Positions 1-7,821 of a stretch of DNA of 64,000 nucleotides are shown here, one piece after another (position 1 is the first letter of the stretch; each line of letters begins with the position of its first letter). The notes below the pieces were generated by a model. That model worked only from the letters and a program-made list of their open reading frames with translations, did not search any database and was not told the origin of the DNA. Source of the DNA: Oceanicola sp. (GTDB lineage: Bacteria; Pseudomonadota; Alphaproteobacteria; Rhodobacterales; Rhodobacteraceae); the NCBI GenBank assembly GCA_017792405.1, contig CP051231.1, positions 4,179,295 through 4,243,294 of the forward strand, given 5' to 3'. Made by a program: the position numbers and the translations under genes.

Positions 1-2
1 TG

Positions 3-446
3 CAACTCGTCATCATCGGCGTCGTCACCCTGGCTATCCTCACCGCCAAGTGGCGCGACCTGATGGTGACCTTCTTCGATGAAAACCACGCCCGCTCCAT
101 CGGCCTCAACACAAATGGGCTGCGCATCCTCTTCTTCACCCTGCTCGCCGCCTCCACCGTGGCCGCGCTGCAAACCGTAGGGGCCTTCCTCGTCATCTCC
201 ATGGTCGTCACCCCCGGCGCCACCGCATACCTGCTGACAGACCGCTTCCACCGCCTGATCTGGCTCTCGGTACTGATCGGCGCGGGCACCGGCTTCTTCG
301 GCGCCTACATCAGCTACTTCCTCAATGGCGCGACCGGCGGGGTGATCGTGCTGCTGCAAGTCGCGCTCTTCCTCGCCGCCTTCTTCTTCGCCCCAACCCA
401 TGGGCTACTGGCGGCGCGCCGCCGGGCCCGGGAGGCGCTGGAATGA
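3..446 (+). CDS. Metal-ion ABC transporter permease, C-terminal part (cut by window edge)
   Basis: Inner-membrane permease of a Mn/Zn/Fe-type ABC importer (ABC-3 family). The reading frame is open from base 3, so the N-terminal half lies outside the window; 147 residues remain. It shows several hydrophobic helices and the family stretch VAALQTVGAFLVISMVVTPG followed by ATAYLLT, which has a clear counterpart in the next gene (KAVGIILAIALLIAPGATAFLLT). Its stop overlaps the next start (ATGA at 443-446), so the two permeases are translationally coupled. Two different permeases in a row is the SitC/SitD (MntC/MntD, YfeC/YfeD) arrangement, which favours manganese or iron over zinc, but the metal cannot be read from sequence. 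The ATPase and binding protein should lie to the left of the window. Confidence 0.85.
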   Translation, partial: QLVIIGVVTLAILTAKWRDLMVTFFDENHARSIGLNTNGLRILFFTLLAASTVAALQTVGAFLVISMVVTPGATAYLLTDRFHRLIWLSVLIGAGTGFFGAYISYFLNGATGGVIVLLQVALFLAAFFFAPTHGLLAARRRAREALE

Positions 447-1297
447 TCGAAGAACTGCTGCTGCCGTTCCAGCTGCCCTTCATGCAGAACGCGCTAGCCG
501 TCGCCGCCCTTATCTCGGTGCCCGCCGCGCTGCTCTCCTGCTACCTCGTGCTGAAGGGCTGGTCGCTGATGGGCGATGCTGTTAGCCACGCCGTCCTGCC
601 GGGCGTGGTTCTGGCCTATATCGCCGGCATCCCTCTTGGCATCGGCGCCTTCCTTGCAGGGATGGGTTGCGCGCTGGCCACCGGCTACCTGCAGGAAAAC
701 TCCCGCATCAAGCAGGACACGGTGATGGGCGTGGTCTTCTCCGGTATGTTCGCGCTCGGCCTCGTGATCTACACCGCCATCGCCTCCGACGTGCACCTCG
801 ACCACATCCTCTTTGGCGACATCCTCGGCATCGGCGCGGCCGATCTCTGGGAAGCGGGCATCATCGGCGGGGCGGTCACCCTCGCGCTCCTTGCCAAGTG
901 GAAGGACCTGCTCCTGCATGCTTTCGACCCGACACAGGCCAAGGCCTCTGGCCTCCCGGTCAGCTGGCTGCACTACGGCCTGCTGGTGGCACTCTCGCTC
1001 ACCATCGTCGCGGCGCTGAAGGCGGTCGGCATCATCCTCGCCATCGCGCTCCTCATCGCGCCCGGTGCCACGGCCTTCCTGCTGACCCGGCGCTTCCACG
1101 CCATGCTGGCCACCTCGGTCGCCATCGCGCTCTTCTGCGCCCTCGCCGGCACCTACGCCAGCTTCTGGCTCGACTCCGCGCCTGCACCCACCATCGTGCT
1201 GGCCATGACCATCTGCTTCATCGCGGCCTTTATCGCCACGGTTCTGCGCAACCGCCGCATGTCCACCCCCCTTGCCCCCGGAGGGACGGCACCGTAA
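443..1297 (+). CDS. Metal-ion ABC transporter permease (second subunit, SitD/MntD type)
   Basis: Second ABC-3 family permease, 284 residues, the usual length. About eight hydrophobic segments are visible, with the conserved pattern WSLMGDAVSHAVLPGV near residue 40 and VGIILAIALLIAPGATAF near residue 195. The start overlaps the preceding permease by four bases (ATGA). Together the two would form a heterodimeric channel in the inner membrane for a divalent metal. The end is followed by a 27-bp gap and then an unrelated AEC carrier, so this is probably the last gene of the metal-uptake operon. The metal (Mn, Fe or Zn) is an inference from the two-permease layout only. Confidence 0.85.
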   Translation: MIEELLLPFQLPFMQNALAVAALISVPAALLSCYLVLKGWSLMGDAVSHAVLPGVVLAYIAGIPLGIGAFLAGMGCALATGYLQENSRIKQDTVMGVVFSGMFALGLVIYTAIASDVHLDHILFGDILGIGAADLWEAGIIGGAVTLALLAKWKDLLLHAFDPTQAKASGLPVSWLHYGLLVALSLTIVAALKAVGIILAIALLIAPGATAFLLTRRFHAMLATSVAIALFCALAGTYASFWLDSAPAPTIVLAMTICFIAAFIATVLRNRRMSTPLAPGGTAP

Positions 1298-1324
1298 CCG
1301 GGACCAAGCAAGCCCGGAACCACC

Positions 1325-2236
1325 ATGCTCGTCCTCACCATCTGGCCGCTCTTTGCGTTGATCTGCCTTGGCTACCTGCTCTCGCGCCGGAACTGGCCCG
1401 ATGCCGCCTTCTGGCCCGCCGCCGAGCGGTTGAACTACTTCATCCTGTTTCCAGCGCTTCTCGTCTCCAGCCTCGCCGATGCGCCGCTGCGTGACCCGGC
1501 GATCCTCCGTATGGGCGGGGCAGGGTTGGTGACGATCACGCTCGCCGCTCTGGCAATGTGGGCGGTTCGACGCTTCGTGGTGCCCGCGCGCCCCGCCCGT
1601 TTCGGCCCGGCCCTGCAGGGGGTGATCCGCTTCAACACCTATATCGGTCTTGCCGTCACAGCCGGGCTCACCGGAACGGCGGGGCTAGGGCAGGCGGCAG
1701 TCTACCTCGCCATCGCGGTGCCCTTCGTCAACGTGCTCTCGATCATGGCGCTCTCCGAGTCCACCGGCCTGAAGGCCGCGCCGCGTATGGCCCGCAGCAT
1801 CCTCGCCAATCCGCTGATCCTCGCCTGTCTTATGGGCATTGCGCTTTCCCTCACCGGCATCGGCCTGCCTTGGGGCACCGACCGCTTTCTCGACCTCATG
1901 GGCCGCGCCAGCCTGCCGCTCGGCCTGCTCTGCGTCGGCGCGGCGCTGCGCCCGGCGGCACTGCGGCAAGACCTTGCCCCCCTCGCGGTGATCGGGGCGC
2001 TGCGCCTCGTTGCCATGCCTTTCGCCGCAGCTCTCATCGCCCGCGCAGCGGGGCTGAGCGGCACCGAGGCGCTGGTGCTGGTGGTCTTTTCAGCGATCCC
2101 CGTGGCCCCAACCGCCTACGTGCTGACCCGCCAACTCGGGGGTGACGGCACGCTTATGGCAGGTCTGGTGACCTCCCAGACCCTCGCTGCCGTTGTGACC
2201 ATCCCATTCGTTCTCCGTCTCCTCGGCCTAGGCTGA
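1325..2236 (+). CDS. AEC family transporter (auxin efflux carrier family)
   Basis: Ten-helix inner-membrane carrier of the AEC/Mem_trans family, 303 residues, close to the usual length of about 310. It opens with the typical half-repeat IWPLFALICLGYLLSRR and PDAAFWPAAERLNYFILFPALL, and has the second-half pattern LPLGLLCVGAALRP and the end VLTRQLGGDGTLMAGLVTSQT. Bacterial AEC proteins move organic acids such as malate or malonate; no substrate can be named here. It lies 27 bp after the metal permease in the same direction and could be read through from that operon. It is followed by a 116-bp gap to the convergent sugar ABC operon, in which I see no clear terminator. Confidence 0.85.
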   Translation: MLVLTIWPLFALICLGYLLSRRNWPDAAFWPAAERLNYFILFPALLVSSLADAPLRDPAILRMGGAGLVTITLAALAMWAVRRFVVPARPARFGPALQGVIRFNTYIGLAVTAGLTGTAGLGQAAVYLAIAVPFVNVLSIMALSESTGLKAAPRMARSILANPLILACLMGIALSLTGIGLPWGTDRFLDLMGRASLPLGLLCVGAALRPAALRQDLAPLAVIGALRLVAMPFAAALIARAAGLSGTEALVLVVFSAIPVAPTAYVLTRQLGGDGTLMAGLVTSQTLAAVVTIPFVLRLLGLG

Positions 2237-2352
2237 AGGCAGCGCGCCCTCCAGAGATGGAAACTCTGCCACCGGACCCAACGGGCAGATCGTTTCGCGC
2301 AGCCAACAAGGGCGGCCCTCCCTGCTGGAGACCGGATCGCAGCGAACCCTGT

Positions 2353-3405
2353 TCAGCCCGCCGCCTCCTGCGCCAGTGCCACCCGCGCCTGCAACCGGCT
2401 CTGGGCCTGGTCGATCACCACGGCGGCCACGATCACCAGCCCCTTGATGACCATCTGCCAGAACGACGAGACCCCCATCATCACCAGCCCGTCCGACAGG
2501 ATCCCGATGACGAAGGCGCCCACGATGGTGCCCCAGATCCGCCCGCGCCCGCCCGACATCGAGGTGCCACCGAGCACCGCTGCAGCAATCGCGTTGAGCT
2601 CGAAGAACTCCCCCGTGGCCGGGTGCGCGGCCTTGAGCTGCGAGGCGATGATGATGCCGACGATGGCGGCCATCAGGCCCGAGAACATGTAGACAAACAT
2701 CTTGACCCGCCGTACCCGCACGCCCGAAAGCTCGGCCCCGCGCTCGTTGCCGCCGGTGGCATAGATGTGCCGCCCGAGCGGGCTGCGCTGGGCGATGTAG
2801 GTGGCCACCAGAGTCACCGCGATCAGGATCCAGATCATCACCGGAATGCCCAGCAAGTTGCCGGTGCCGATAAAGGGGAAGGTGTGGGAGCCGTAGTCCG
2901 GATTGCCGTTGAGGTTGGGAAAGGTCCGCCCGCCCGACATCAGCAGGGCCGCGCCGCGGGCGATGTAGAGCATGCCCAGCGTGGCGATGAAGGGCGCCAC
3001 GTTGAGGCGGGTGATCAGCAGACCGTTCACCCAGCCCACGAAGACACCCACGAGGCAGACCATCGCCACGATCTCCAGCGTGTTGAACTGGATCGACCAG
3101 CCCAGGCCGAGGTCGATGCCGTTGAGCAGCAGGTAGCCCGCGATCATCGAGGTCAGGCCCACGACCGAGCCGACCGACAGGTCGATGCCGCCGGTGATGA
3201 TGACGTAAGTCATGCCGATGGCGAGGAAGGCGTTGATGGCCACGTGCTTGGAGATCAGCACCGCGTTGGCGACGCTCAGAAAGTTTGGCGCGGCGATGGC
3301 GAAGTAAGTGAAAACAAGGATCAGCGCTACGAAGGTGCGGGCCTTCAAGAGCAGCAGGAGCCAGTTTACCTGCGCGGCGGGTTGCGGTTGGGCGGTGACG
3401 CTCAT
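2353..3405 (-). CDS. Sugar ABC transporter permease (RbsC family), last gene of the apsD-ABC operon
   Basis: Inner-membrane permease of a CUT2/ribose-type ABC importer, 350 residues. Family features include TGGIDLSVGSVVGLTSMIAG, the EAA-like stretch RSPLGRHIYATGGNERGAELSGV (shown in part: YATGGNERGAELSG) and IAAAVLGGTSMSGGRGR. Its start overlaps the end of the ATPase gene by four bases, so it is the last cistron of apsD-rbsB-DUF2291-rbsA-rbsC. With those neighbours the likely cargo is D-apiose, a branched pentose from plant cell walls; the family itself covers ribose, xylose, galactose and others. The substrate is inferred from the neighbouring catabolic genes, not from the permease. Confidence 0.88.
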   Translation of the reverse strand: MSVTAQPQPAAQVNWLLLLLKARTFVALILVFTYFAIAAPNFLSVANAVLISKHVAINAFLAIGMTYVIITGGIDLSVGSVVGLTSMIAGYLLLNGIDLGLGWSIQFNTLEIVAMVCLVGVFVGWVNGLLITRLNVAPFIATLGMLYIARGAALLMSGGRTFPNLNGNPDYGSHTFPFIGTGNLLGIPVMIWILIAVTLVATYIAQRSPLGRHIYATGGNERGAELSGVRVRRVKMFVYMFSGLMAAIVGIIIASQLKAAHPATGEFFELNAIAAAVLGGTSMSGGRGRIWGTIVGAFVIGILSDGLVMMGVSSFWQMVIKGLVIVAAVVIDQAQSRLQARVALAQEAAG

Positions 3406-4943
3406 GCGGCGCTCTCCCTGTCTGTGCTCATTGGGGTGGCCGCCGCGAGCACTTCGGCGGCCTCGGCATCATGTGAGAACTCGCCGGTTATCCGGCCATC
3501 GGCCATGACGAGGATGCGGTCGCTCAGGGCCATGCATTCTTCGATCTCGGAGGTGCAGAACAGCACACCCAGCCCCTCGGCGGCGAGTTCGCGCATGACC
3601 TTGTAGATTTCGGCCTTGGCGCCCACGTCGACGCCGCGCGTGGGCTCGTCCATCAGCAGAATCTTCGGGCCGGTCATCAGCGCCTTTCCGATCACCACCT
3701 TCTGCTGGTTGCCGCCTGAGAGCGAGGACACCGGGTTCTCGGCGCTGGAGACCTTGATGGTGAGCCGCTTGATGAACTCCAGCGCCCTGCCCGCCTCGCG
3801 CTTGAGGTCGATGTGAAACCAGCGCGAGACCGCGCCCAGCGACGAAAGCGTGAGGTTCTCGCGGATCGCCATGATCTGCACCAGCCCATCGTGCTTGCGG
3901 TCTTCCGGCACCAGCGCGATACCCCGCGCAATGCGGTCGGCCACGGTGCGGGCTTTCAGCGGCGCACCCTCCACAAAGTAGCGCCCCAACGAACTGGGGG
4001 GGTGGCGGCCAATGATACATTCCATCAGTTCGGTCCGGCCCGCGCCCATAAGCCCATAGATGCCCACGATCTCGCCCGCCTTCACCGAGAGCGAGACGTG
4101 ATCAACCTGGTAACCGCCGCCCATCTTGGGCAGCACCACCTCCTCGGCCCGAAACACCTCGGCCCCCAGCTCGTGGCTGATCGGCACGGCGAAGTCCTTT
4201 TGCGCCCCGCCGATCATGGCTTCGACGATCCAGCGGATATCGACGCCTTCCATGCTGCGAGAGCCGGTGATCTCGCCGTCGCGCAGCACGGTGATGTAAT
4301 CGCCGATGCGGATCAGCTCTTCTAGCCGGTGCGAGATGTAGACGATGCCCACGCCCTGCGCGGTCAGCTCGTCGATCAGCTTGAACAGCACCTCGACTTC
4401 CTTGGCCGACAGTGCCGATGTCGGTTCGTCTAGGATGAGGATGCGGGCATCCTCCGCCAGCGCCTTGGCGATCTCGACGATCTGCTGCTGCCCGATCTTG
4501 AGGAAGCCAAGCGGCGTGTCAGGGTCGATGGCCTGCTCCAGCCGTTTCAGCAGCGCGGCACTCCGCGCACGCTCGTTGCCGGTGTCGAGGTGAAAGCCCG
4601 CGCGGGTGGGTTCGTGCCCGATGAAAATGTTCTCGGCCACGGTCATCTCGGGGAAGAGGTTCAACTCCTGAAAAACGATGCCGATGCCGGCGCGCACGGC
4701 GTCGTCCTTGGAGGTGAACTTCACCGGCTGCCCTTCGACGGTGATCTGACCCTCGGTGAGCGGCTCGACCCCGGAGATCACCTTCATCAGGGTGGACTTG
4801 CCCGCCCCGTTCTCGCCCACCAGCACGTTGACCGCGCCCATGCGAATATCGAAGTCCACGCCCTTCAGCGCCCGGGTGCCCGGATATACCTTCACCGCAT
4901 CGCGGATCGACAGGCCGATTGGGTGCTGCTGCGTATCGCTCAT
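3402..4943 (-). CDS. Sugar ABC transporter ATPase with two nucleotide-binding domains (RbsA family)
   Basis: Cytoplasmic ATPase of the CUT2 importer, 513 residues. The first nucleotide-binding domain has Walker A GENGAGKS (43-50), a signature reduced to KIGQQQ (149-154) and Walker B LILDEPTSALS ending near 179. The second domain, as is normal in RbsA, has a degenerate Walker A (GLMGAGRTE) but an intact signature SLSGGNQQK and Walker B LLMDEPTRGVDVG. The gene overlaps DUF2291 upstream and the permease downstream by four bases each, so the three are translated as a block. It energises uptake through the permease, and the context suggests D-apiose. Confidence 0.92.
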   Translation of the reverse strand: MSDTQQHPIGLSIRDAVKVYPGTRALKGVDFDIRMGAVNVLVGENGAGKSTLMKVISGVEPLTEGQITVEGQPVKFTSKDDAVRAGIGIVFQELNLFPEMTVAENIFIGHEPTRAGFHLDTGNERARSAALLKRLEQAIDPDTPLGFLKIGQQQIVEIAKALAEDARILILDEPTSALSAKEVEVLFKLIDELTAQGVGIVYISHRLEELIRIGDYITVLRDGEITGSRSMEGVDIRWIVEAMIGGAQKDFAVPISHELGAEVFRAEEVVLPKMGGGYQVDHVSLSVKAGEIVGIYGLMGAGRTELMECIIGRHPPSSLGRYFVEGAPLKARTVADRIARGIALVPEDRKHDGLVQIMAIRENLTLSSLGAVSRWFHIDLKREAGRALEFIKRLTIKVSSAENPVSSLSGGNQQKVVIGKALMTGPKILLMDEPTRGVDVGAKAEIYKVMRELAAEGLGVLFCTSEIEECMALSDRILVMADGRITGEFSHDAEAAEVLAAATPMSTDRESAA

Positions 4944-5584
4944 GGCTGGAAGGTGACCTCGACCGGGGTGACCACCAGCGCCTCGGTGGCCGAGCGTAGC
5001 GGCGCGATGCCGAGGAAGCTGACGGTGCTGCCCAACGGGTCGCCCTCCGGCAGGGTGATCGCCGCGCTGATCCGGTCGTTCAGGGCGCGGGAGAGTTTGG
5101 CGTATTCGATCTGGTCGCGGAAATCGTCAAAATTGTAGAACGGCACGCCATCGCGCAGGGCCGTGCCCTTGATGACCGGGCCGAGTTGCAGGGTGGTATC
5201 AGCGGTGCCATCGGCATCGGTATCAAGGCCCAACGTCCGCGCACGCGTGTCGAGCTTGGCTTCCACCACCACGCCGCTGCCCGAGACCGGAAAGTTCCAC
5301 GCAGCGCCCGTACCACTGCCACGCTGGGCATGGGCAGTTCCGGCGGCTTCGATGTCTGCGGCGACCTGGCTGCGCAGATCGCTCACCTCCACCGCCTTGT
5401 CGCGAACATAGGGCAAGAGCTGTGGCTCGAAGGTCTCTTCCAGGCGCGCCTCGTTGCGGGCGTCGTCACCCTCCGGCCCGGCAGGGATGGCCGTTTCATC
5501 CTTGTCGTCATCGTAGACGATTTTGCAGCCCGCGAGGCCCAGCGCCGTGGATGCGGCCAGTGCGAGCAGGAGTGCCCTGTTCAT
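4940..5584 (-). CDS. DUF2291 family lipoprotein in sugar ABC operon
   Basis: Predicted periplasmic lipoprotein of 214 residues from the ATG at 5584. A longer reading to 5647 exists, but the signal sequence starts at MNRALLLALAAST and ends in the lipobox GLAGC with Cys20. DUF2291 proteins are repeatedly found between the binding protein and the ATPase of ribose-type importers in alphaproteobacteria; their function is not established. The C-terminal half holds the pattern GTALRDGVPFYNFDDFRDQIEYA. The 3' end overlaps the ATPase start by four bases. It may assist the binding protein or the permease, which is inference only. Confidence 0.75.
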   Translation of the reverse strand: MNRALLLALAASTALGLAGCKIVYDDDKDETAIPAGPEGDDARNEARLEETFEPQLLPYVRDKAVEVSDLRSQVAADIEAAGTAHAQRGSGTGAAWNFPVSGSGVVVEAKLDTRARTLGLDTDADGTADTTLQLGPVIKGTALRDGVPFYNFDDFRDQIEYAKLSRALNDRISAAITLPEGDPLGSTVSFLGIAPLRSATEALVVTPVEVTFQP

Positions 5585-5662
5585 ATCGTGCGCTTTCTCA
5601 TGTTCGAGGCGGCAAGGTCCGCGCGTGACCGGCACGCGCGGACCCAATGTGGCGGCCTGGCC

Positions 5663-6589
5663 TTACTGCAGGGCGAAGGTTTCGAGCTGGCCGGCGTTGT
5701 CGCCGTTCACCAGAACGCAATCCATCAGCTGCTTTTCGTCTAGGCCGGTGGAGCCGGTCTTGAGAAACTGGTCGGCCTGCATCACCGCCATCTGGGCCTG
5801 CGCATATGCGGGCTGGAGCACGGTGGCCTTGATCCCGCCCGCGAGGATAGAGTCGCGCACGTCGTTGGAGCCGTCAAAGCCCACCACGATCACGTCAGTC
5901 CGGCCCGCCGCCTCAAGCGCGGCCCATGCGCCCATCGCCATGGTGTCGTTGCCAGAGATCACGCCCTTGATGTCGGGGTTCGCCTGAAGCATCGACTCCA
6001 TCACCGTGAAGGCCTCGGTCTGCGACCAGTTGGCGGTTTGCTGGGCGACCATCTCCAACTCGGGATACTGGTCAATCACGTCATGGTAGCCTTGGCTGCG
6101 GATGCCTGCGTTGGTGTCACTCTCCTTGCCCACCAACTCGGCATATTTACCCTCTTCGCCCATTAACGCGACGAACTCTTCGGCGCCAAGCTGCGCGCCT
6201 TGGTAGTTGTTCGACACGATCTGGCTCACCGCCACGCCGGTCTCGGTGATCTCACGGTCGATCAGGAACGAGGGGATGTCCGCATCCTTGGCCTTCTGCA
6301 CCGCGGCCACCGAGGCATCGGCCCCGGCGTTGTCGAGGATGATCGCCACCACACCTGCGGCAATGGCGCTGTCGAACAGCTCCGACTGCTTGTTGGCGTC
6401 ATCGTCGTGCACGAGCACCATGGTCTCGTAGCCCAGCTCCTCCGCCTTCGCGGCGGCGCCATCGGCCTCGGCCTTGAAGAAGGGGTTGTCGTGGCTCGGG
6501 GTAATGATCGCGATGGTATCTGCCGATGCCATCAGCGGCAGGGTCATCAGGGCCGTCGCGGCGGCCATCAGCCTGGTCTTGAACGTCAT
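5663..6589 (-). CDS. Sugar ABC transporter periplasmic binding protein (RbsB/Peripla_BP_4 family)
   Basis: Periplasmic sugar-binding protein, 308 residues from the ATG at 6589; the frame extends upstream to 6724, but GGAGGAG sits just before this ATG and the signal peptide MTFKTRLMAAATALMTLPLM ending ASA fits. Family features are IAIITPSHDNPFFKAEADGA at the mature N-terminus, DAIPSFLIDRE-like DADIPSFLIDRE, and SGNDTMAMGAWAALEAAGR. It lies 70 bp downstream of the ApsD-like dehydrogenase and upstream of DUF2291. Binding proteins of this family were the starting point for finding D-apiose pathways, so apiose is the likely ligand, but ribose-like sugars cannot be excluded from sequence. Confidence 0.88.
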   Translation of the reverse strand: MTFKTRLMAAATALMTLPLMASADTIAIITPSHDNPFFKAEADGAAAKAEELGYETMVLVHDDDANKQSELFDSAIAAGVVAIILDNAGADASVAAVQKAKDADIPSFLIDREITETGVAVSQIVSNNYQGAQLGAEEFVALMGEEGKYAELVGKESDTNAGIRSQGYHDVIDQYPELEMVAQQTANWSQTEAFTVMESMLQANPDIKGVISGNDTMAMGAWAALEAAGRTDVIVVGFDGSNDVRDSILAGGIKATVLQPAYAQAQMAVMQADQFLKTGSTGLDEKQLMDCVLVNGDNAGQLETFALQ

Positions 6590-6659
6590 GTCTTTCTCTC
6601 CTCCGTGTTGTCCGGTGCCCCTTGTCCTCCGGGCGGCCGGAACTTGTTGTGCGGGCGCC

Positions 6660-7685
6660 TCAGCCGAGGCTGTCGGTCGCCACGCTCCTCTCTTCGGCCG
6701 CCGAAACATAAGCGGCCTCGACAAGTGCCAGAGTCTTCAGGTTGTCGGCCCCGCTGGTTTCGGGGGCCGTGCCTGCAGATAGGCTGTCGATGAAATGCTG
6801 CTGAATGGTGACGACGCTCTCCTGGATGTTGTGCCAGGGGCGCTCGGCCCAGGGCAGCAGGGGCGGGGCTGCGTCGATCACCTCCTCTGCACCGTCCGCC
6901 TGCACTGTCAGCCGGTAGCCTGCATCGAGCCGTATCGTGCCCTTCGGCCCGTCGATCTCCAGCAGGGTCTCGGGAAAGGTCTCGGGGCTGCGGCGTGTGG
7001 CGTATGAGCAATCGACCACGCTGGCCATGCCGCTCTCGTGCGTCAGCAGAATGGTGGCTACGTCCTCGCCCTTGATGGCCGGGTTGATCCGGGTCGTCAC
7101 TGCCGAAACACGGGACACGTCGCCCATAATTGCGCGGGCGATGTCCAGCACGTGGATGCCGAGATCCTCGATGATGAAGCGCGCGCCCTCGGCGAGGTAG
7201 GGCTGGCCGGAAAAAACGTCATACCCCGAGCGAAACGAGGCACGGCAAAAGAACGGCACACCGATCCTGCGCGCGCGGACCAACTCGATCACCCGCCGCA
7301 CGGGTGATTGCCACCGGAAATTCTCGTGCACCATCAGGGTTTTGCCTGCAGCTTCGGCGGCTTCCACCATGGCGCGGGCGTCGGCCATGCTTTCGGCAAA
7401 GGGCTTCTGGCAGATCACATGTGCGCCATGTCTGAGTGCCAATTCCACCAACGGGCGATGGCTGGGCGCGGTGGTGATGATATCCACGAAGTCGAGCCCA
7501 TGGGCGCGCATCATCTCACCCGCATCGGTATGCACGTGCGCCACGCCAAAGCTATCGGCAGCCGCCCGCGCCTTTTGCTGGTCGAGGTCGCAGAGCGCGA
7601 CGATCTCGGCACCCTCCACCGCCTTCCACCCGTTCAGGTGATTGGCGGCAAAAAAGCCCGTGCCGATGATTCCACCCTTCAGCAT
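6660..7685 (-). CDS. apsD: Gfo/Idh/MocA oxidoreductase, probable D-apiose dehydrogenase (ApsD)
   Basis: NAD(P)-dependent sugar dehydrogenase of 341 residues, predicted to oxidise D-apiose to D-apionolactone in the cytoplasm. The Rossmann fold starts with GGIIGTGFFAANH (4-16); the family EKP motif appears as CQKPFA (92-97), followed by LMVHENFRWQSP and the catalytic-helix pattern RFIIEDLGIHVLDIARAIMG. These blocks match what I remember of characterised ApsD proteins, including QKP instead of EKP. It is the first gene of the operon that continues with the sugar ABC importer and is next to the lactonase gene. A 16-bp palindrome at 7776-7791 lies 91 bp upstream and is a candidate operator. Confidence 0.8.
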   Translation of the reverse strand: MLKGGIIGTGFFAANHLNGWKAVEGAEIVALCDLDQQKARAAADSFGVAHVHTDAGEMMRAHGLDFVDIITTAPSHRPLVELALRHGAHVICQKPFAESMADARAMVEAAEAAGKTLMVHENFRWQSPVRRVIELVRARRIGVPFFCRASFRSGYDVFSGQPYLAEGARFIIEDLGIHVLDIARAIMGDVSRVSAVTTRINPAIKGEDVATILLTHESGMASVVDCSYATRRSPETFPETLLEIDGPKGTIRLDAGYRLTVQADGAEEVIDAAPPLLPWAERPWHNIQESVVTIQQHFIDSLSAGTAPETSGADNLKTLALVEAAYVSAAEERSVATDSLG

Positions 7686-7775
7686 ACGCCCTCCCCCGAT
7701 CGCTGCCCTGTTCCTCCGGTGGCCGCACCGTAGGCCGGGGCGGCGGGAGGATTAAGCGGATTGCGCGCAGATCGT

Positions 7776-7791
7776 TTGCGGGAACCCGCAA
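7776..7791. promoter_or_regulatory. Palindrome TTGCGGG-AA-CCCGCAA upstream of apsD operon (candidate operator)
   Basis: Inverted repeat with 7-bp perfect arms and a 2-bp centre, 91 bp upstream of the apsD start. A near copy (TGCGGG-AT-CCCGCA) is at 9891-9904, 93 bp upstream of the lactonase start. The same sequence at the same distance from two genes of one pathway suggests a shared regulator, most simply the LuxR-type response regulator encoded at 11307-12029. No binding data are available. Confidence 0.6.
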
Positions 7792-7821
7792 TTCGCGGCG
7801 GGGTGGCGGTGAAATTAACGA

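Noticed and set aside
2257..3606. 449-residue plus-strand frame opposite the RbsC permease
   Set aside because: His/Asp/Arg-rich shadow with no recognisable domain; the permease on the other strand is clear.
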